DNA of 64,000 nt from assembly GCA_947246685.1 (NCBI GenBank), contig CAMXSN010000002.1, positions 85,485-149,484 on the forward strand. The letters are read 5' to 3'. Below the pieces are notes generated by a model. The model ran no database searches, had not been told where the DNA came from, and saw only the letters and a program-made list of their open reading frames with translations. Made by a program: the position numbers and the translations under genes. Source of the DNA: an uncultured Clostridia bacterium (GTDB lineage Bacteria; Bacillota; Clostridia; Christensenellales; UBA3700). Shown in pieces: positions 17,928 through 27,248 of this stretch (position 1 is its first letter; each line of letters starts with the position of its first letter).

Positions 17928-18830
17928 ATGGTTATCTTAAAAAAAATTGTAATAATGACGGAATACGGCAAGAGCGGCTGTTCCGGTATTGTCAAATTTG
18001 AAAATTTTGCGGGAAGGACAAGTTGTTTTGTAAGGATTCTCGGTATGAGCGGCAACGGAGTTATTTGCATTAAGTGCGGAGACGACGTCATGTATTGCTC
18101 GGATATATTCGAGGGCGAATATCATTTCAATGCGTTGTATGACCTCAACAAAACTATACAGATAGTTGCGCTTAAAGAAGGTTCTATCGTATGCTTAGGC
18201 AGTAATAGGGGAAGATTTTCTCCGACTGCGATTATGACGGATATCCATAGATACTTTGCCAATATGCCGTCTGCAACGGTTGAATCCGATCAAGAAATTC
18301 AGATGGCGCAAAGTGAATTTTCGGACGAGTCTTTCAAAGATCTGGCAGATAATAACGCTAACATAGTACCTGTCGAGGAAAAACCCGATTTAGATAACGT
18401 CGCAGAGACGCAGTCTGTATGTGAGCAGATCGAGGAAATCGCCGCAGAAGAGACGATACAGGAAGTTAAGGCCGAACCGAAAAAAGTAGGTAGAACCAAA
18501 AAGGCCGAACCATTTTATAAAAAGATCGAATCCAATATGCAGGAACTGTTTGATAAAAATCAAAAGGATGAGGAACTCACTTTGCTTATGCCCGGCAGCA
18601 AATGGGCGCGAGTGCCGATAGAGGGCGACGGATATTACGTCGTCGGCATAATATACAATGATGACGTGCCCGATATCATTTGCTATGGAGTTCCGGATAA
18701 GGACGACAGCAATCCTCCGCAAAACAGCAGTGATTGCAGACAATGGATGGAGATAGAAAATGGCGGCAGAGGATATTGGATGATGTATCAGTCGGCTCAG
18801 ACAGGCGAAACGCTGACTATGCAAATCTGA
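17928..18830 (+). CDS. Unrecognised two-domain protein
   Basis: 300 aa, not recognised. Residues ~1-110 form a compact beta-rich domain with several cysteines (SGCSGIVKFENF, GVICIKCGDDVMYC). Residues ~115-190 are an acidic, low-complexity linker. Residues ~195-300 form a second domain (FYKKIESNMQELF ... YYVVGIIYNDDVPDIICYGVP) rich in aromatics near its end (GRGYWMMYQS). There is no signal peptide or membrane helix, so it is probably cytoplasmic. ACGGAGG lies before the ATG. Stand-alone gene with its own terminator. Confidence 0.75.
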   Translation: MVILKKIVIMTEYGKSGCSGIVKFENFAGRTSCFVRILGMSGNGVICIKCGDDVMYCSDIFEGEYHFNALYDLNKTIQIVALKEGSIVCLGSNRGRFSPTAIMTDIHRYFANMPSATVESDQEIQMAQSEFSDESFKDLADNNANIVPVEEKPDLDNVAETQSVCEQIEEIAAEETIQEVKAEPKKVGRTKKAEPFYKKIESNMQELFDKNQKDEELTLLMPGSKWARVPIEGDGYYVVGIIYNDDVPDIICYGVPDKDDSNPPQNSSDCRQWMEIENGGRGYWMMYQSAQTGETLTMQI

Positions 18831-18847
18831 TTAACGTCTCAAATATT

Positions 18848-18872
18848 AAAAGCGGGCTTGTCCCGCTTTTTT
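18848..18872 (+). terminator. Terminator after the 300-aa orphan
   Basis: AAAGCGGG CTTG TCCCGCTTTTTT, a GC stem with a U-tract. Confidence 0.92.
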
Positions 18873-18945
18873 CATATGTTATCAATTTGTTAGATAGCTA
18901 TAAAATAGCGCGTACTCTGACATTTAGGCAGTCTAATTAATTGGA

Positions 18946-19415
18946 TTAGATATTTTGACTACGCTATCGCTCCGCTCAATATGACAGGACTTTTTAGTTA
19001 AGTATCTTAGAAAAGAATAACAAACATCGTTAAACTTGCAAATAAACACTAATGTCATTCTGAGCGAAACGTAGTGAAGTCGAACGGGTCTCAACAATAT
19101 AAAACATATGGATGAGATGCTGACGCGATTGACGTTAATAGCATAACGTAGCAATCGCTATACCGTCGCTTTGCTCCTTACGACTACGCTCAGAATGACA
19201 AAATAAAAGTCAATAAACAAACTTACGATAGTAATAACAATCTTAGTTGAATTGCCAAATGTCCTTTATGTCATATTGAGCGGAGCGACAGCGCAGTCGA
19301 AATATCTCAACAGTATTTTATACTGATGAGATTTTTCCACTACGGTCGAAATGACATTTCACAGATATGATCTGTCACCATAAGCAAAACGAAGTAAAGT
19401 CGAATGGGTCTCAAC
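18946..19415. repeat. Cluster of six degenerate inverted repeats
   Basis: About 43-bp units of the form TGTCATTCTGAGCG...AGTCGAA..GTCTCAAC. Plus-strand copies: 19053-19095, 19269-19311, 19373-19415. Minus-strand copies: 18946-18986, 19163-19200, 19325-19356. Orientation alternates. The pair 19053/19200 shares 14 bp of perfect terminal inverted repeat and spans 148 bp, like a small MITE. No ORF or transposase lies nearby. Confidence 0.8.
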
Positions 19416-19608
19416 CGTTTTATAGAGAGTTTTTATATTTAGTTTTAATTATCATGATTGCTAATTGTCTATAACCTTCTACCACTATTTTTTCTCAAAG
19501 CGCAAAATAATACAAAAATGGAAGAAATTTTCAGTGAATAATTACAAAATTCCAAAAAAAGTGTACTTTTCCTGACTGTAAATTTATGTCTTAAATAGGA
19601 CAAATTAT
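19416..19608. other. AT-rich gap upstream of the giant gene
   Basis: No gene was seen. AT-rich sequence between the repeat cluster and the promoter at 19608; it contains the first arm of the 16-bp inverted repeat at 19561. Confidence 0.6.
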
Positions 19609-19693
19609 TACATTTTTATACATATTACATTATACTATTTCCCCCTGTCGTTTACAATACTTTTCGGTCAGGAAAAGTACACCTTTCCTGACC
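19561..19693 (+). promoter_or_regulatory. 16-bp inverted repeat and nested hairpin
   Basis: GTGTACTTTTCCTGAC (19561-19576) is perfectly repeated in inverted form at 19667-19682. The second arm also forms a separate 10-bp hairpin, GGTCAGGAAA (19666-19675) with TTTCCTGACC (19684-19693), next to the ribosome site of the 1760-aa gene. The two pairings are mutually exclusive. Confidence 0.75.
19608..19636 (+). promoter_or_regulatory. Promoter of the 1760-aa surface protein
   Basis: TTACAT (19608-19613), 17 nt, TATACT (19631-19636). It lies between the two arms of the 16-bp inverted repeat; the nested hairpin would be in the 5'UTR. Confidence 0.5.
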
Positions 19694-19708
19694 GAGGATG
19701 AAACGGAT

Positions 19709-22700
19709 ATGGAAAAGTTTACCAAAAAAAGGAATATAGTATACGCGTTCATATGCATAATAGCGGTATTATGCTTGACGATGAGTTGCATAACGGCGGT
19801 AAGCAGGGAGAATAGATCCGCAGACGCGGCGGTAATATCGTCGTATGCGCAAGTGGCAGGCGGCACGGATTTGTTGTTGGCAGATTATAAGACAAGAGAC
19901 AACGTTGTATTCAACGGTAAGGTGCTGAGTGACTTATACGAAAAGATATCGGGAAAAGGCAAAGTATACAACGACGTATTAAAGGATTCTAACTCAGCTA
20001 AAGCGGGCACCGCGCAGGGTTCTATTCACACAGGTTTGGATTCCAATGATATTCGCGGAAACAACAGTGGGCAGAACGTAGTAGTGACTTTAGGCGGATT
20101 GAAATGGTTAGTGACGTCACTGTCGACAGGAACGGACGATAAGGGCAATACTGTGCCTATCGCTACGCTTTGGCTTGTCGACGGACTGTTCAACAGCAAA
20201 TGGAATACGTGGAGCGCGGATAATTTCACGTACGATTATCCGTCGTCGATGTATTCGTCGAGTTACGTAAGGGCGAGACTTCTCAACGGCGTAGCGTCTG
20301 ACGGAAGCGAAGCAAAATATATAGGATCGGCAAACGCAAGTACGCTGACTTCGTTGACAAAAGAAGAAAAACAGACGGATTACGCGCTCAATCCTTTTAT
20401 ACTCAACGCTACAGAGAATGCAGACGGAACGAAAGACAGAAGCAATGGAAGTATAACGGATTTTCTTATCAAGCCTAAGCAGGTATCGTATCAACTTACA
20501 CAAAATATGCGAGAATTGGATACTGCGACAACTAAGAATGGATGGGACAACGGTCAAAACGACGCTTTAGCGGAGATAAATACTGGATGGTATAATAATA
20601 CTGTAAAGGACATTCAGAACAAGTCTGGTGGAGTGGACGGACAGGGATACTACGCTTGGGGTGAAGACTATATATGGTTGCCTAGCTGGTTAGAAACCGG
20701 ATGGAATGTTGGTTCGGGATTCAAAGGTTCCAACGGACTATGGAATACTGATATTGCAATGAGAAGCAGCAGTAATATTTCCAGATTGCGATCAGGACAT
20801 TGCTACGGCGCTCTTAAAGCCTATGGTCTAGAGGCATCGGGCGCATACCATAATTCTGTGGTAGATGCCGCCGAATATTCTGTACGGCCTGCTATACATT
20901 TGAATTTAGCTTCTGCAGATGAGAATTCCGCGACATTGGTGAGCGCGCCTATTGCGACGACCAAGGTCTATGACGGCACGGCTCAGGACGTGTCAGATCA
21001 AAGTTGGTTTACGGCAATTTTCGCGGATAAGTCAAAGATGCAAGTAAGATATGTGGATAATACGGGAAATCCCTCTTCTGTCGTAGACGTGGGAACGTAT
21101 ACGGTAGAGTTTACAATTAAGGATACGGATAAGTTGCAATGGTCTAACGCACCCGACGTAAGCAAAGGCGAAACGGATTTTGTACGTAAGATCAACTTTA
21201 CAATAACTCAAAAGCCAATAACGGTAACGGCGATGCTGGGGAGCGATAAACTACCCAAAGCAGAGTTAGCGGATATAAACGAGATTTGCCCTAATGATTC
21301 GCCTCCGTCCGAGGATTTCCTATATTTTCAATACACCAGCATAGGCAGTACGGCGCCGTATGATTCGCCTATTATGCCAACGGCAAAGGGAGATTATCGA
21401 GCAACGGTAAAGATAAAGAACAGTAATTACAAGACAAAAGAGACGTATTACGTAGACTTCTCAATAAGCGAGAAGAGAGTAGCTATGCCGATTTTTACCA
21501 ATCCTGGCTTGGATAGCTTGGTATATACCGGAACGATGCAGATGTTGACGTTGTCTACGCTAATAGACGGAGTGGAATACGGGGACTATCTAATCATCGA
21601 AAAAGCTAGCGGCGGCGAGAATGCGAATTATGAGTTTGCGGATGACTCGCACAAGACTATTAAAGTAACAAATGCGGGAGAATACGAGCTGGTAATCAAA
21701 CTTAACCAAGAAGCGGGAGCTTGTCGTTGGTTAGACCAAGCGGATGCAAAAGACAGGAAGTTGAAATTTACCGTAGCTCCCAGAACCATAAATTTGGACG
21801 TAACGGACGACAAAGGAAATACGGGTGCGCTCAGCGTAAACGGCGGTAACAAACTCAAAATAATAGCGGAGGCAATGAGCTCTTTTGTTGGTAATGACGG
21901 CGGCACAGTCAAGGCGAAATTCTATGCAAAATACGGAGAAGTGAAGATAGCTTTGACCGAAAGCATAACTATACTAGATGACGATACTATGGAAATCGAG
22001 TTGGGCACGCATGAATTAACGGGCGGAGCAACTTGGAAATTAGTAGTAGAGTCGGAGAATAACAATTACGAATTTGTTACTGACACGGATATAGAAGTTA
22101 AGCAGACGAGCGGTAATACGAAAGTGTCGTGGAGATTGAAGATCGGCGGCGCAGTAAAAGACAGAGTGAGCGCAGAGTTGAGCGACACAGACTTGACGTA
22201 CGGGAAGACGCTGACGTATGACGGAAAGGAGTATGAGTTTGTATTAACACATCCTGACGAATACGAGATAGATAAGACGTTTGGAACGAATGGATACAAG
22301 AATTCAGTAGGGAAGGACGCCGGAAGTTATATAACGGAAGTGCAGCTGAAAGAAAAAGGCACCGGAGATACGATAATCTTCATAATGCGCTGGGAGATTG
22401 AGAAGGCAAAATTCGATCTCAGCGCGGTAAAATGGAAGGGCAACGGACAGTTGGAATATGACAAAGTCAACGGCTCCGAAGCCGTGTTGGAGAACGTGCC
22501 TGAGGGATTGAAACCCATATATCAAGACAACACGGGACAAAACGTGGGAGACAATATCTATGCAAAGATAATTGAATTCCAATTCGACAGTGCATATCCC
22601 GACGTTGCGGACAATTATATCCTGCCCGACGAAACCGATCCGACCACGTATATCGAGGATTCTAGCTCGCCGTTTGAATGGAGCAAGACTTGCTCTATAA

Positions 22701-24991
22701 TCAAGGCGGTCATCAAGACGGGCGGTTGGAAGAATAAGAGCGTAACGGACAGCAACGGAAAAGCGTTTGACGTGTTGGTGTTGAGAGATCCTAGATCCGA
22801 CGGCGGAATTGTGGAATACGAGTATTACGAGACGGATTCCACGGGCAAGATAATAGATCCGACAAAACCGATAAAAGAGAGCGATCTGGTATGGAGCGGA
22901 GAGGAGTCAAAATATTATATAGCCAAGCCTATATTGCAAGACACCAACAACTATGAGTTGGAGAATCCTGAGGCAGTATCTAAGGTATTCCGAATAGGCA
23001 AAGACTTGACGAAAGTGCAGGTGAGCCTGGAAAAGAGCGAGATGGAATACAACAGTAATCCCAGACACGCGAAGATAAAGGTAGCGGACGGCAAGCTGCC
23101 GACGAATGCGTTTGACGTGACGTATTACGAGGGTTATGCAAAGTTAGCAACCGCGCCGACCAACGTGGGCAAGTACAGAGTGGAGATCAGCATAAAGAAC
23201 TCGTATATAGACAAGTACCAAATAGACGGCGAGTTTGAATTTGATTATGAGATAGTCAAGGGCAAGATTGATACTACGTGGAATACGCAGTATAAGCCTC
23301 CGGTACTCAATCTGAAATACGGACAGATCAAAGGGATAGAGTATGAGATAAGAGACGCAGAAGGGAACGTAATAGCAAACGTGAACGACTTGAAGGTAGG
23401 AGAGGAGTACACGATAATAGGAAGGATCAAGGGGGATCAGCAGAACAACTATGAATTTGCGGGAGGAGCGTTGGAGACGCAACCGCAGACGTTTAGTATA
23501 GCGGCGGGAGAAACGTTGAGAGATCCCAACAGTCCCAACCATCCAGCATATCCAACGGTAGATCCGGATTTACCGACGGATCCGGAAGATCCTAGCGACC
23601 CGACAAAGCCTACGGAACCGGGGAAAGAGGGAGATACAGACTTTGCCAAGGTAGGAGAGTTCGTAAAGAAATGGTGGCAGGTAATAGCTAGCGGAGTAAG
23701 TATAGTATTAGCATTCATCTTCTTCGGTAAAGGAATAGGATATGCGAGCAAGCGGAAACAAGCCAAGAGAACTATCGAGAGCAAATACAAGACAGTATAT
23801 GCAACGGGCTTGTTTGGCTTGACTATGACCAATTGGACAGTAATAGCAAGCGTATTGATGGGCGTAGCTGTACTGGGGCTTGTATTTATGATAATAGAGA
23901 AAACGTTATATTCAAAGACGCAGAGAGAACTCGAAGACGCCAAAGACGAATTTGAGCGAAATAAAGAGGACTCTGAAATTCGTCGAAGAGAAGAGGAAGA
24001 TAGAAGACGCGAAGACGAGAACAGGCGCCGCGACGAAGAGATGAAGATGATGTTTATGCACATGATGGGCGGCGCAGGCGCTAATATGGGCAGCGGCGGC
24101 GCGCAAGGAGCGGCGTACACTGTGCAGAGCGGAATAGGAGCGGAAGAGATAAGAGGAATAATATCCGAGACGGTAACGGCGTTACTGCCGGGCGTTCAGC
24201 AGTTGTTGCCCCAACAGGCGTCCTCTTCGTTAAGCGACGAAATGATTAAGTATATAGCTGACAGTCTTAAGGAAAATAAAGAAGAAATACGCAAGAACGA
24301 CGAGACTATAAAGCAGATGATGCGCAATCAAGAAATGCTGATGCACAAGATACTCGAATTATCTGCTCAGAATAACGCGGGGAATACTCAAGTCGTAGAA
24401 AAGATAGTCGAGAAACCTGTAGAGAAGATAGTCGAAAAAGAAGTTCGCGTAGAAGTACCTGTGGAAAAGATTGTCGAGAAAGAAGTAATCAAAGAAGTCA
24501 AAGTCGAGGTGCCCGTCGAAAAGATTGTAGAGAAAGTGGTGGAGAAAGCAGTACCGGTAGCGGCAGCTCCCAAAGCCAAGAAAGAAGTAGCTCCTAGACT
24601 TACTCTTGACGAAGCGTATGAGAAATTGAGTAAGCAACAGAAGAAGTTCTTTGACGGATTGAGAGAATACGCAATGAAGAAAGAAAAGTGTAAGGAGAAG
24701 AAATCGACGTACAATATTTTATTGGGACAGTCATCGGTAAATCCGTTAGTGAAGTTGACGATAAAGAAAGACGTGACTGTAGCGTTGTTCAAGATGGAAG
24801 ACGAGTATTTGAAAGACATAAGACGCAACGCAGGAAGCGACGGAACGAAAGTAAAAGTTAAGGAGACAGAAGTAGCGATAGGAGACGCGCAAGCGTACGC
24901 AACGGCAAAAGAGATGATAGATTTGAGAGAGGATCAGATAGAGAGATATCAGGACTTCCTCAAAGAACAGAGATCTATGAAAAATCGGTAA
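19709..24991 (+). CDS. Giant surface protein, DUF6273 and MBG-like repeats
   Basis: 1760 aa. N-terminal signal or anchor (residues ~8-32). Residues ~85-410 resemble DUF6273-type domains (LKWLV..., LWNTDIAMRSS, YSVRPAIHLNL). Several MBG/Ig-like repeats follow (TKVYDGTAQ, LVYTGTMQ, EYNSNPRH). A Pro/Asp linker leads to two membrane helices (~1318-1343 and ~1372-1398), an Arg/Glu coiled coil (~1400-1450), VEKIVEK repeats (~1563-1617) and a C-terminal domain (~1629-1747). The loop between the two helices is strongly basic, so the positive-inside rule would put the tail outside, which is at odds with its cytoplasmic look. Possibly an adhesin. GAGG precedes the ATG. Confidence 0.75.
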   Translation: MEKFTKKRNIVYAFICIIAVLCLTMSCITAVSRENRSADAAVISSYAQVAGGTDLLLADYKTRDNVVFNGKVLSDLYEKISGKGKVYNDVLKDSNSAKAGTAQGSIHTGLDSNDIRGNNSGQNVVVTLGGLKWLVTSLSTGTDDKGNTVPIATLWLVDGLFNSKWNTWSADNFTYDYPSSMYSSSYVRARLLNGVASDGSEAKYIGSANASTLTSLTKEEKQTDYALNPFILNATENADGTKDRSNGSITDFLIKPKQVSYQLTQNMRELDTATTKNGWDNGQNDALAEINTGWYNNTVKDIQNKSGGVDGQGYYAWGEDYIWLPSWLETGWNVGSGFKGSNGLWNTDIAMRSSSNISRLRSGHCYGALKAYGLEASGAYHNSVVDAAEYSVRPAIHLNLASADENSATLVSAPIATTKVYDGTAQDVSDQSWFTAIFADKSKMQVRYVDNTGNPSSVVDVGTYTVEFTIKDTDKLQWSNAPDVSKGETDFVRKINFTITQKPITVTAMLGSDKLPKAELADINEICPNDSPPSEDFLYFQYTSIGSTAPYDSPIMPTAKGDYRATVKIKNSNYKTKETYYVDFSISEKRVAMPIFTNPGLDSLVYTGTMQMLTLSTLIDGVEYGDYLIIEKASGGENANYEFADDSHKTIKVTNAGEYELVIKLNQEAGACRWLDQADAKDRKLKFTVAPRTINLDVTDDKGNTGALSVNGGNKLKIIAEAMSSFVGNDGGTVKAKFYAKYGEVKIALTESITILDDDTMEIELGTHELTGGATWKLVVESENNNYEFVTDTDIEVKQTSGNTKVSWRLKIGGAVKDRVSAELSDTDLTYGKTLTYDGKEYEFVLTHPDEYEIDKTFGTNGYKNSVGKDAGSYITEVQLKEKGTGDTIIFIMRWEIEKAKFDLSAVKWKGNGQLEYDKVNGSEAVLENVPEGLKPIYQDNTGQNVGDNIYAKIIEFQFDSAYPDVADNYILPDETDPTTYIEDSSSPFEWSKTCSIIKAVIKTGGWKNKSVTDSNGKAFDVLVLRDPRSDGGIVEYEYYETDSTGKIIDPTKPIKESDLVWSGEESKYYIAKPILQDTNNYELENPEAVSKVFRIGKDLTKVQVSLEKSEMEYNSNPRHAKIKVADGKLPTNAFDVTYYEGYAKLATAPTNVGKYRVEISIKNSYIDKYQIDGEFEFDYEIVKGKIDTTWNTQYKPPVLNLKYGQIKGIEYEIRDAEGNVIANVNDLKVGEEYTIIGRIKGDQQNNYEFAGGALETQPQTFSIAAGETLRDPNSPNHPAYPTVDPDLPTDPEDPSDPTKPTEPGKEGDTDFAKVGEFVKKWWQVIASGVSIVLAFIFFGKGIGYASKRKQAKRTIESKYKTVYATGLFGLTMTNWTVIASVLMGVAVLGLVFMIIEKTLYSKTQRELEDAKDEFERNKEDSEIRRREEEDRRREDENRRRDEEMKMMFMHMMGGAGANMGSGGAQGAAYTVQSGIGAEEIRGIISETVTALLPGVQQLLPQQASSSLSDEMIKYIADSLKENKEEIRKNDETIKQMMRNQEMLMHKILELSAQNNAGNTQVVEKIVEKPVEKIVEKEVRVEVPVEKIVEKEVIKEVKVEVPVEKIVEKVVEKAVPVAAAPKAKKEVAPRLTLDEAYEKLSKQQKKFFDGLREYAMKKEKCKEKKSTYNILLGQSSVNPLVKLTIKKDVTVALFKMEDEYLKDIRRNAGSDGTKVKVKETEVAIGDAQAYATAKEMIDLREDQIERYQDFLKEQRSMKNR

Positions 24992-25014
24992 ATACTCTAC
25001 AAACTAATTTAATG

Positions 25015-25045
25015 AGCGTCGGTAGTCAAACCGGCGCTTGTTTTA
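25015..25045 (+). terminator. Terminator of the giant gene
   Basis: AGCGTCGGT/ACCGGCGCT stem of 9 bp with one G-U, then TGTTTTAT. Confidence 0.75.
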
Positions 25046-25097
25046 TCTATTATTAGGATTTGGATAGTACACAGAAAAGACATTGTGGGGTAATTTA

Positions 25098-25126
25098 TTG
25101 TAAATAAATTATCATTATGATATGAT
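25098..25126 (+). promoter_or_regulatory. Promoter of the SEC-C protein gene
   Basis: TTGTAA, 17 nt, TATGAT. Confidence 0.5.
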
Positions 25127-25172
25127 TATTGTATCAATATTTAATTTTTATTAAAGAAAGTGGAATTATCGA

Positions 25173-26792
25173 ATGAAGATATTTAGAAATCAGCTTTGCC
25201 CGTGTAGGAGCGGGAAAAAATACAAAAATTGTTGTTCAATAAAAAACTATAAAAATAAAGAAAATCTAGAAAAATTGAATAAGTTTTACGCTTCTCTAAA
25301 ATACATAAATGATAGTTTGCTTAAAAGAACAAATTGTATTGATTATATAGATGCAAGTTTTTCAGATACTTTAGATTTATCTATTACTTGCAATGCATTG
25401 AGTTTAATCAAAAGTATCCTGCAAAATAATTGTTACTCAATTACGAACGCACTGAATTTGAGAAATATTATAGAATGCATTACTTTAATAAATATGAACG
25501 AGAAAGGGACAATTTCTGAGCAACAAAAAGAATTATTATCTGAGCAATATAAAATTATCGAATATTATATTTATGTTTTAGATGGAAGTGAAGAGTTTGA
25601 AGAATTAATAGATAAGCAAGATTTGTTACGTCGCTATGAGGAAGGAAAAAACGCTTTTTTTAAAAATGGAGTCAATGAACATAAAATAAAAAAAATTGCG
25701 AAAACGCGTATTCCATTTTTGTGTGAGGAAAAAGTTAATTATAATAAATTAATAAAGATTAATTGTCCCGAATTTCTTGACGATTATGTTATTTTATCTA
25801 AGATCGTTCATCCGTCTAGTTACATACGCATAGAAGATAAAACAAAATATGAAACTATAGTTAAAAAAATCGTTAGAATGCTTTTTGATAGATACTCCAT
25901 TGATAAATGTGGCGATAAGCTATCTTTTGATGACGAGCAAAGCGAAATATATTCAGATTCCAACATTGTAGCGTTGAGATTAAAGGAAATATTAAAGGAA
26001 CAATGTAAAGAATTGTATAGTTTGTCGAATTATTTGAAAGTTAATAAACATAATGAAGAAATAGATTATTTAATCGGTTTGCTTGATGAACTATTGTTAG
26101 TTATATATGATGTAAACACTGATTCTCAATTAGGCTACTGCGAAAATGCAAAAATTAAATATAAGGTAATAGCAGAATTGTTAGCATGTTATAATAATAT
26201 ATTATTAAAATTACTTGATAAATCATTTAAAGGTTACTATTTTAAAATGCTGACGTATCATGAACTCTTAAAAAACGATAAACAGGAAGAATCGGATTTT
26301 GTTGTTGAGAACAGTTTTCAATTGTTTCAGCAACAATTTTCGCAAAGCAGCATAGATAAACATGAATTTGCCAAAAAATTCAAGAAGCCGCTTGGTTATT
26401 TAATGGATGATAAGGGCATCCCTCCAACATATATGTCATTAGTTAAAGAATATTTGGCAAGTCTGTACGGAGAAGAGAGATTTGCAGATAAAAATATTTT
26501 TATTAAAAATTTTATGTTTTTGACATATAAAGAAAGTAATTATATGTCTCATGGAAGCGGTTATTTATATTTTGTAAATATAGGAGCATGGAATGACGAC
26601 GTATCTGTAATTCGATTCATTGATTATGCCGTATGTGAGTTATTAGACAAAATTAGTAATTTATATAAGAAAAATAATAAGTATAAACAAATTCCGGATA
26701 GGTTGGAAAAAAGCGTTAAAATATTGAGACGTCTTTATAATGAAAAAATGTATATGTGTATTGATAATCCTAAAAGAGTTAAAAATAATTGA
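25173..26792 (+). CDS. SEC-C zinc-motif protein, AT-rich
   Basis: 539 aa. The N-terminus is a SEC-C type zinc motif (CPCRSGKKYKNCC), as at the end of SecA and in many nucleic-acid or chaperone-associated proteins. The remainder is mainly helical. An LRNIIE segment and a later SKIVHPSS are reminiscent of helical domains in abortive-infection-like proteins, but I cannot assign a family. Codon use is strikingly AT-rich (AAA, AAT, TTA) compared with flanking genes, which suggests horizontal acquisition. An AAAGTGG site precedes the ATG. Confidence 0.72.
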   Translation: MKIFRNQLCPCRSGKKYKNCCSIKNYKNKENLEKLNKFYASLKYINDSLLKRTNCIDYIDASFSDTLDLSITCNALSLIKSILQNNCYSITNALNLRNIIECITLINMNEKGTISEQQKELLSEQYKIIEYYIYVLDGSEEFEELIDKQDLLRRYEEGKNAFFKNGVNEHKIKKIAKTRIPFLCEEKVNYNKLIKINCPEFLDDYVILSKIVHPSSYIRIEDKTKYETIVKKIVRMLFDRYSIDKCGDKLSFDDEQSEIYSDSNIVALRLKEILKEQCKELYSLSNYLKVNKHNEEIDYLIGLLDELLLVIYDVNTDSQLGYCENAKIKYKVIAELLACYNNILLKLLDKSFKGYYFKMLTYHELLKNDKQEESDFVVENSFQLFQQQFSQSSIDKHEFAKKFKKPLGYLMDDKGIPPTYMSLVKEYLASLYGEERFADKNIFIKNFMFLTYKESNYMSHGSGYLYFVNIGAWNDDVSVIRFIDYAVCELLDKISNLYKKNNKYKQIPDRLEKSVKILRRLYNEKMYMCIDNPKRVKNN

Positions 26793-26843
26793 TTTTTAGC
26801 TGTATATCCATTGTAAAATGTATTTGATGATGGAACAAACATG

Positions 26844-26872
26844 TTGCCTAATATTAATTAATGTGTTAAAAT
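26844..26872 (+). promoter_or_regulatory. Promoter of the small HTH gene
   Basis: TTGCCT, 17 nt, TAAAAT with a TG one base upstream. Confidence 0.55.
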
Positions 26873-26925
26873 ATAAGCAGTTCATAATGTTACACAAATA
26901 ATATACTCTATTTGGAGGTGATATT

Positions 26926-27144
26926 ATGAATAACATAAAAGAATTGGATAAGGCGAAATTAGCGCTAAATGCTTATCGATTGATTTTGGATTCGCAGTTT
27001 ACTTTTGAACAAGTAGCAAGCAGTTTGAATATATCCGAACGTGAGATATATTATTGGGGCGAAGGCAAACGGTTTCCAAATCTAAGACATGTTTACGTTT
27101 TATCGCAGTTATTCAATGTTCAGATTGAAAGCATCCTTGTTTAA
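26926..27144 (+). CDS. Small helix-turn-helix regulator
   Basis: 72 aa. An XRE/Cro-like helix-turn-helix (FEQVASSLNISEREIYYWGEG) is followed by a typical second half (LRHVYVLSQLFNVQIESIL). It probably represses its own or neighbouring promoters. GGAGGTGAT precedes the ATG. The stop codon lies in the loop of the gene's own terminator. AT-rich like the preceding gene. Confidence 0.78.
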   Translation: MNNIKELDKAKLALNAYRLILDSQFTFEQVASSLNISEREIYYWGEGKRFPNLRHVYVLSQLFNVQIESILV

Positions 27145-27162
27145 GGATGCTTTCCTCTTTTT
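27127..27162 (+). terminator. Terminator overlapping the HTH stop codon
   Basis: GAAAGCATCC/GGATGCTTTC stem, loop TTGTTTAA containing the TAA stop, then CTCTTTTT. Confidence 0.85.
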
Positions 27163-27175
27163 GAACAGTTGTGCA

Positions 27176-27204
27176 TTACAAATTCAACAAAAAAATGTTA
27201 TAAT
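27176..27204 (+). promoter_or_regulatory. Promoter of the HNH gene
   Basis: TTACAA, 17 nt, TATAAT with a TGn extension. Confidence 0.6.
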
Positions 27205-27248
27205 CAAATAAAAGATAATAAAAATTGTTATTGAGGGGGATAATTATT

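Noticed and set aside
18946-19415. CRISPR array
   Set aside because: Units alternate in orientation and are diverged; spacing is irregular and no cas genes are present.
24397-24560. Tandem repeat, possible CRISPR-like array
   Set aside because: In-frame VEKIVEK protein repeats with varying codons; no spacers.
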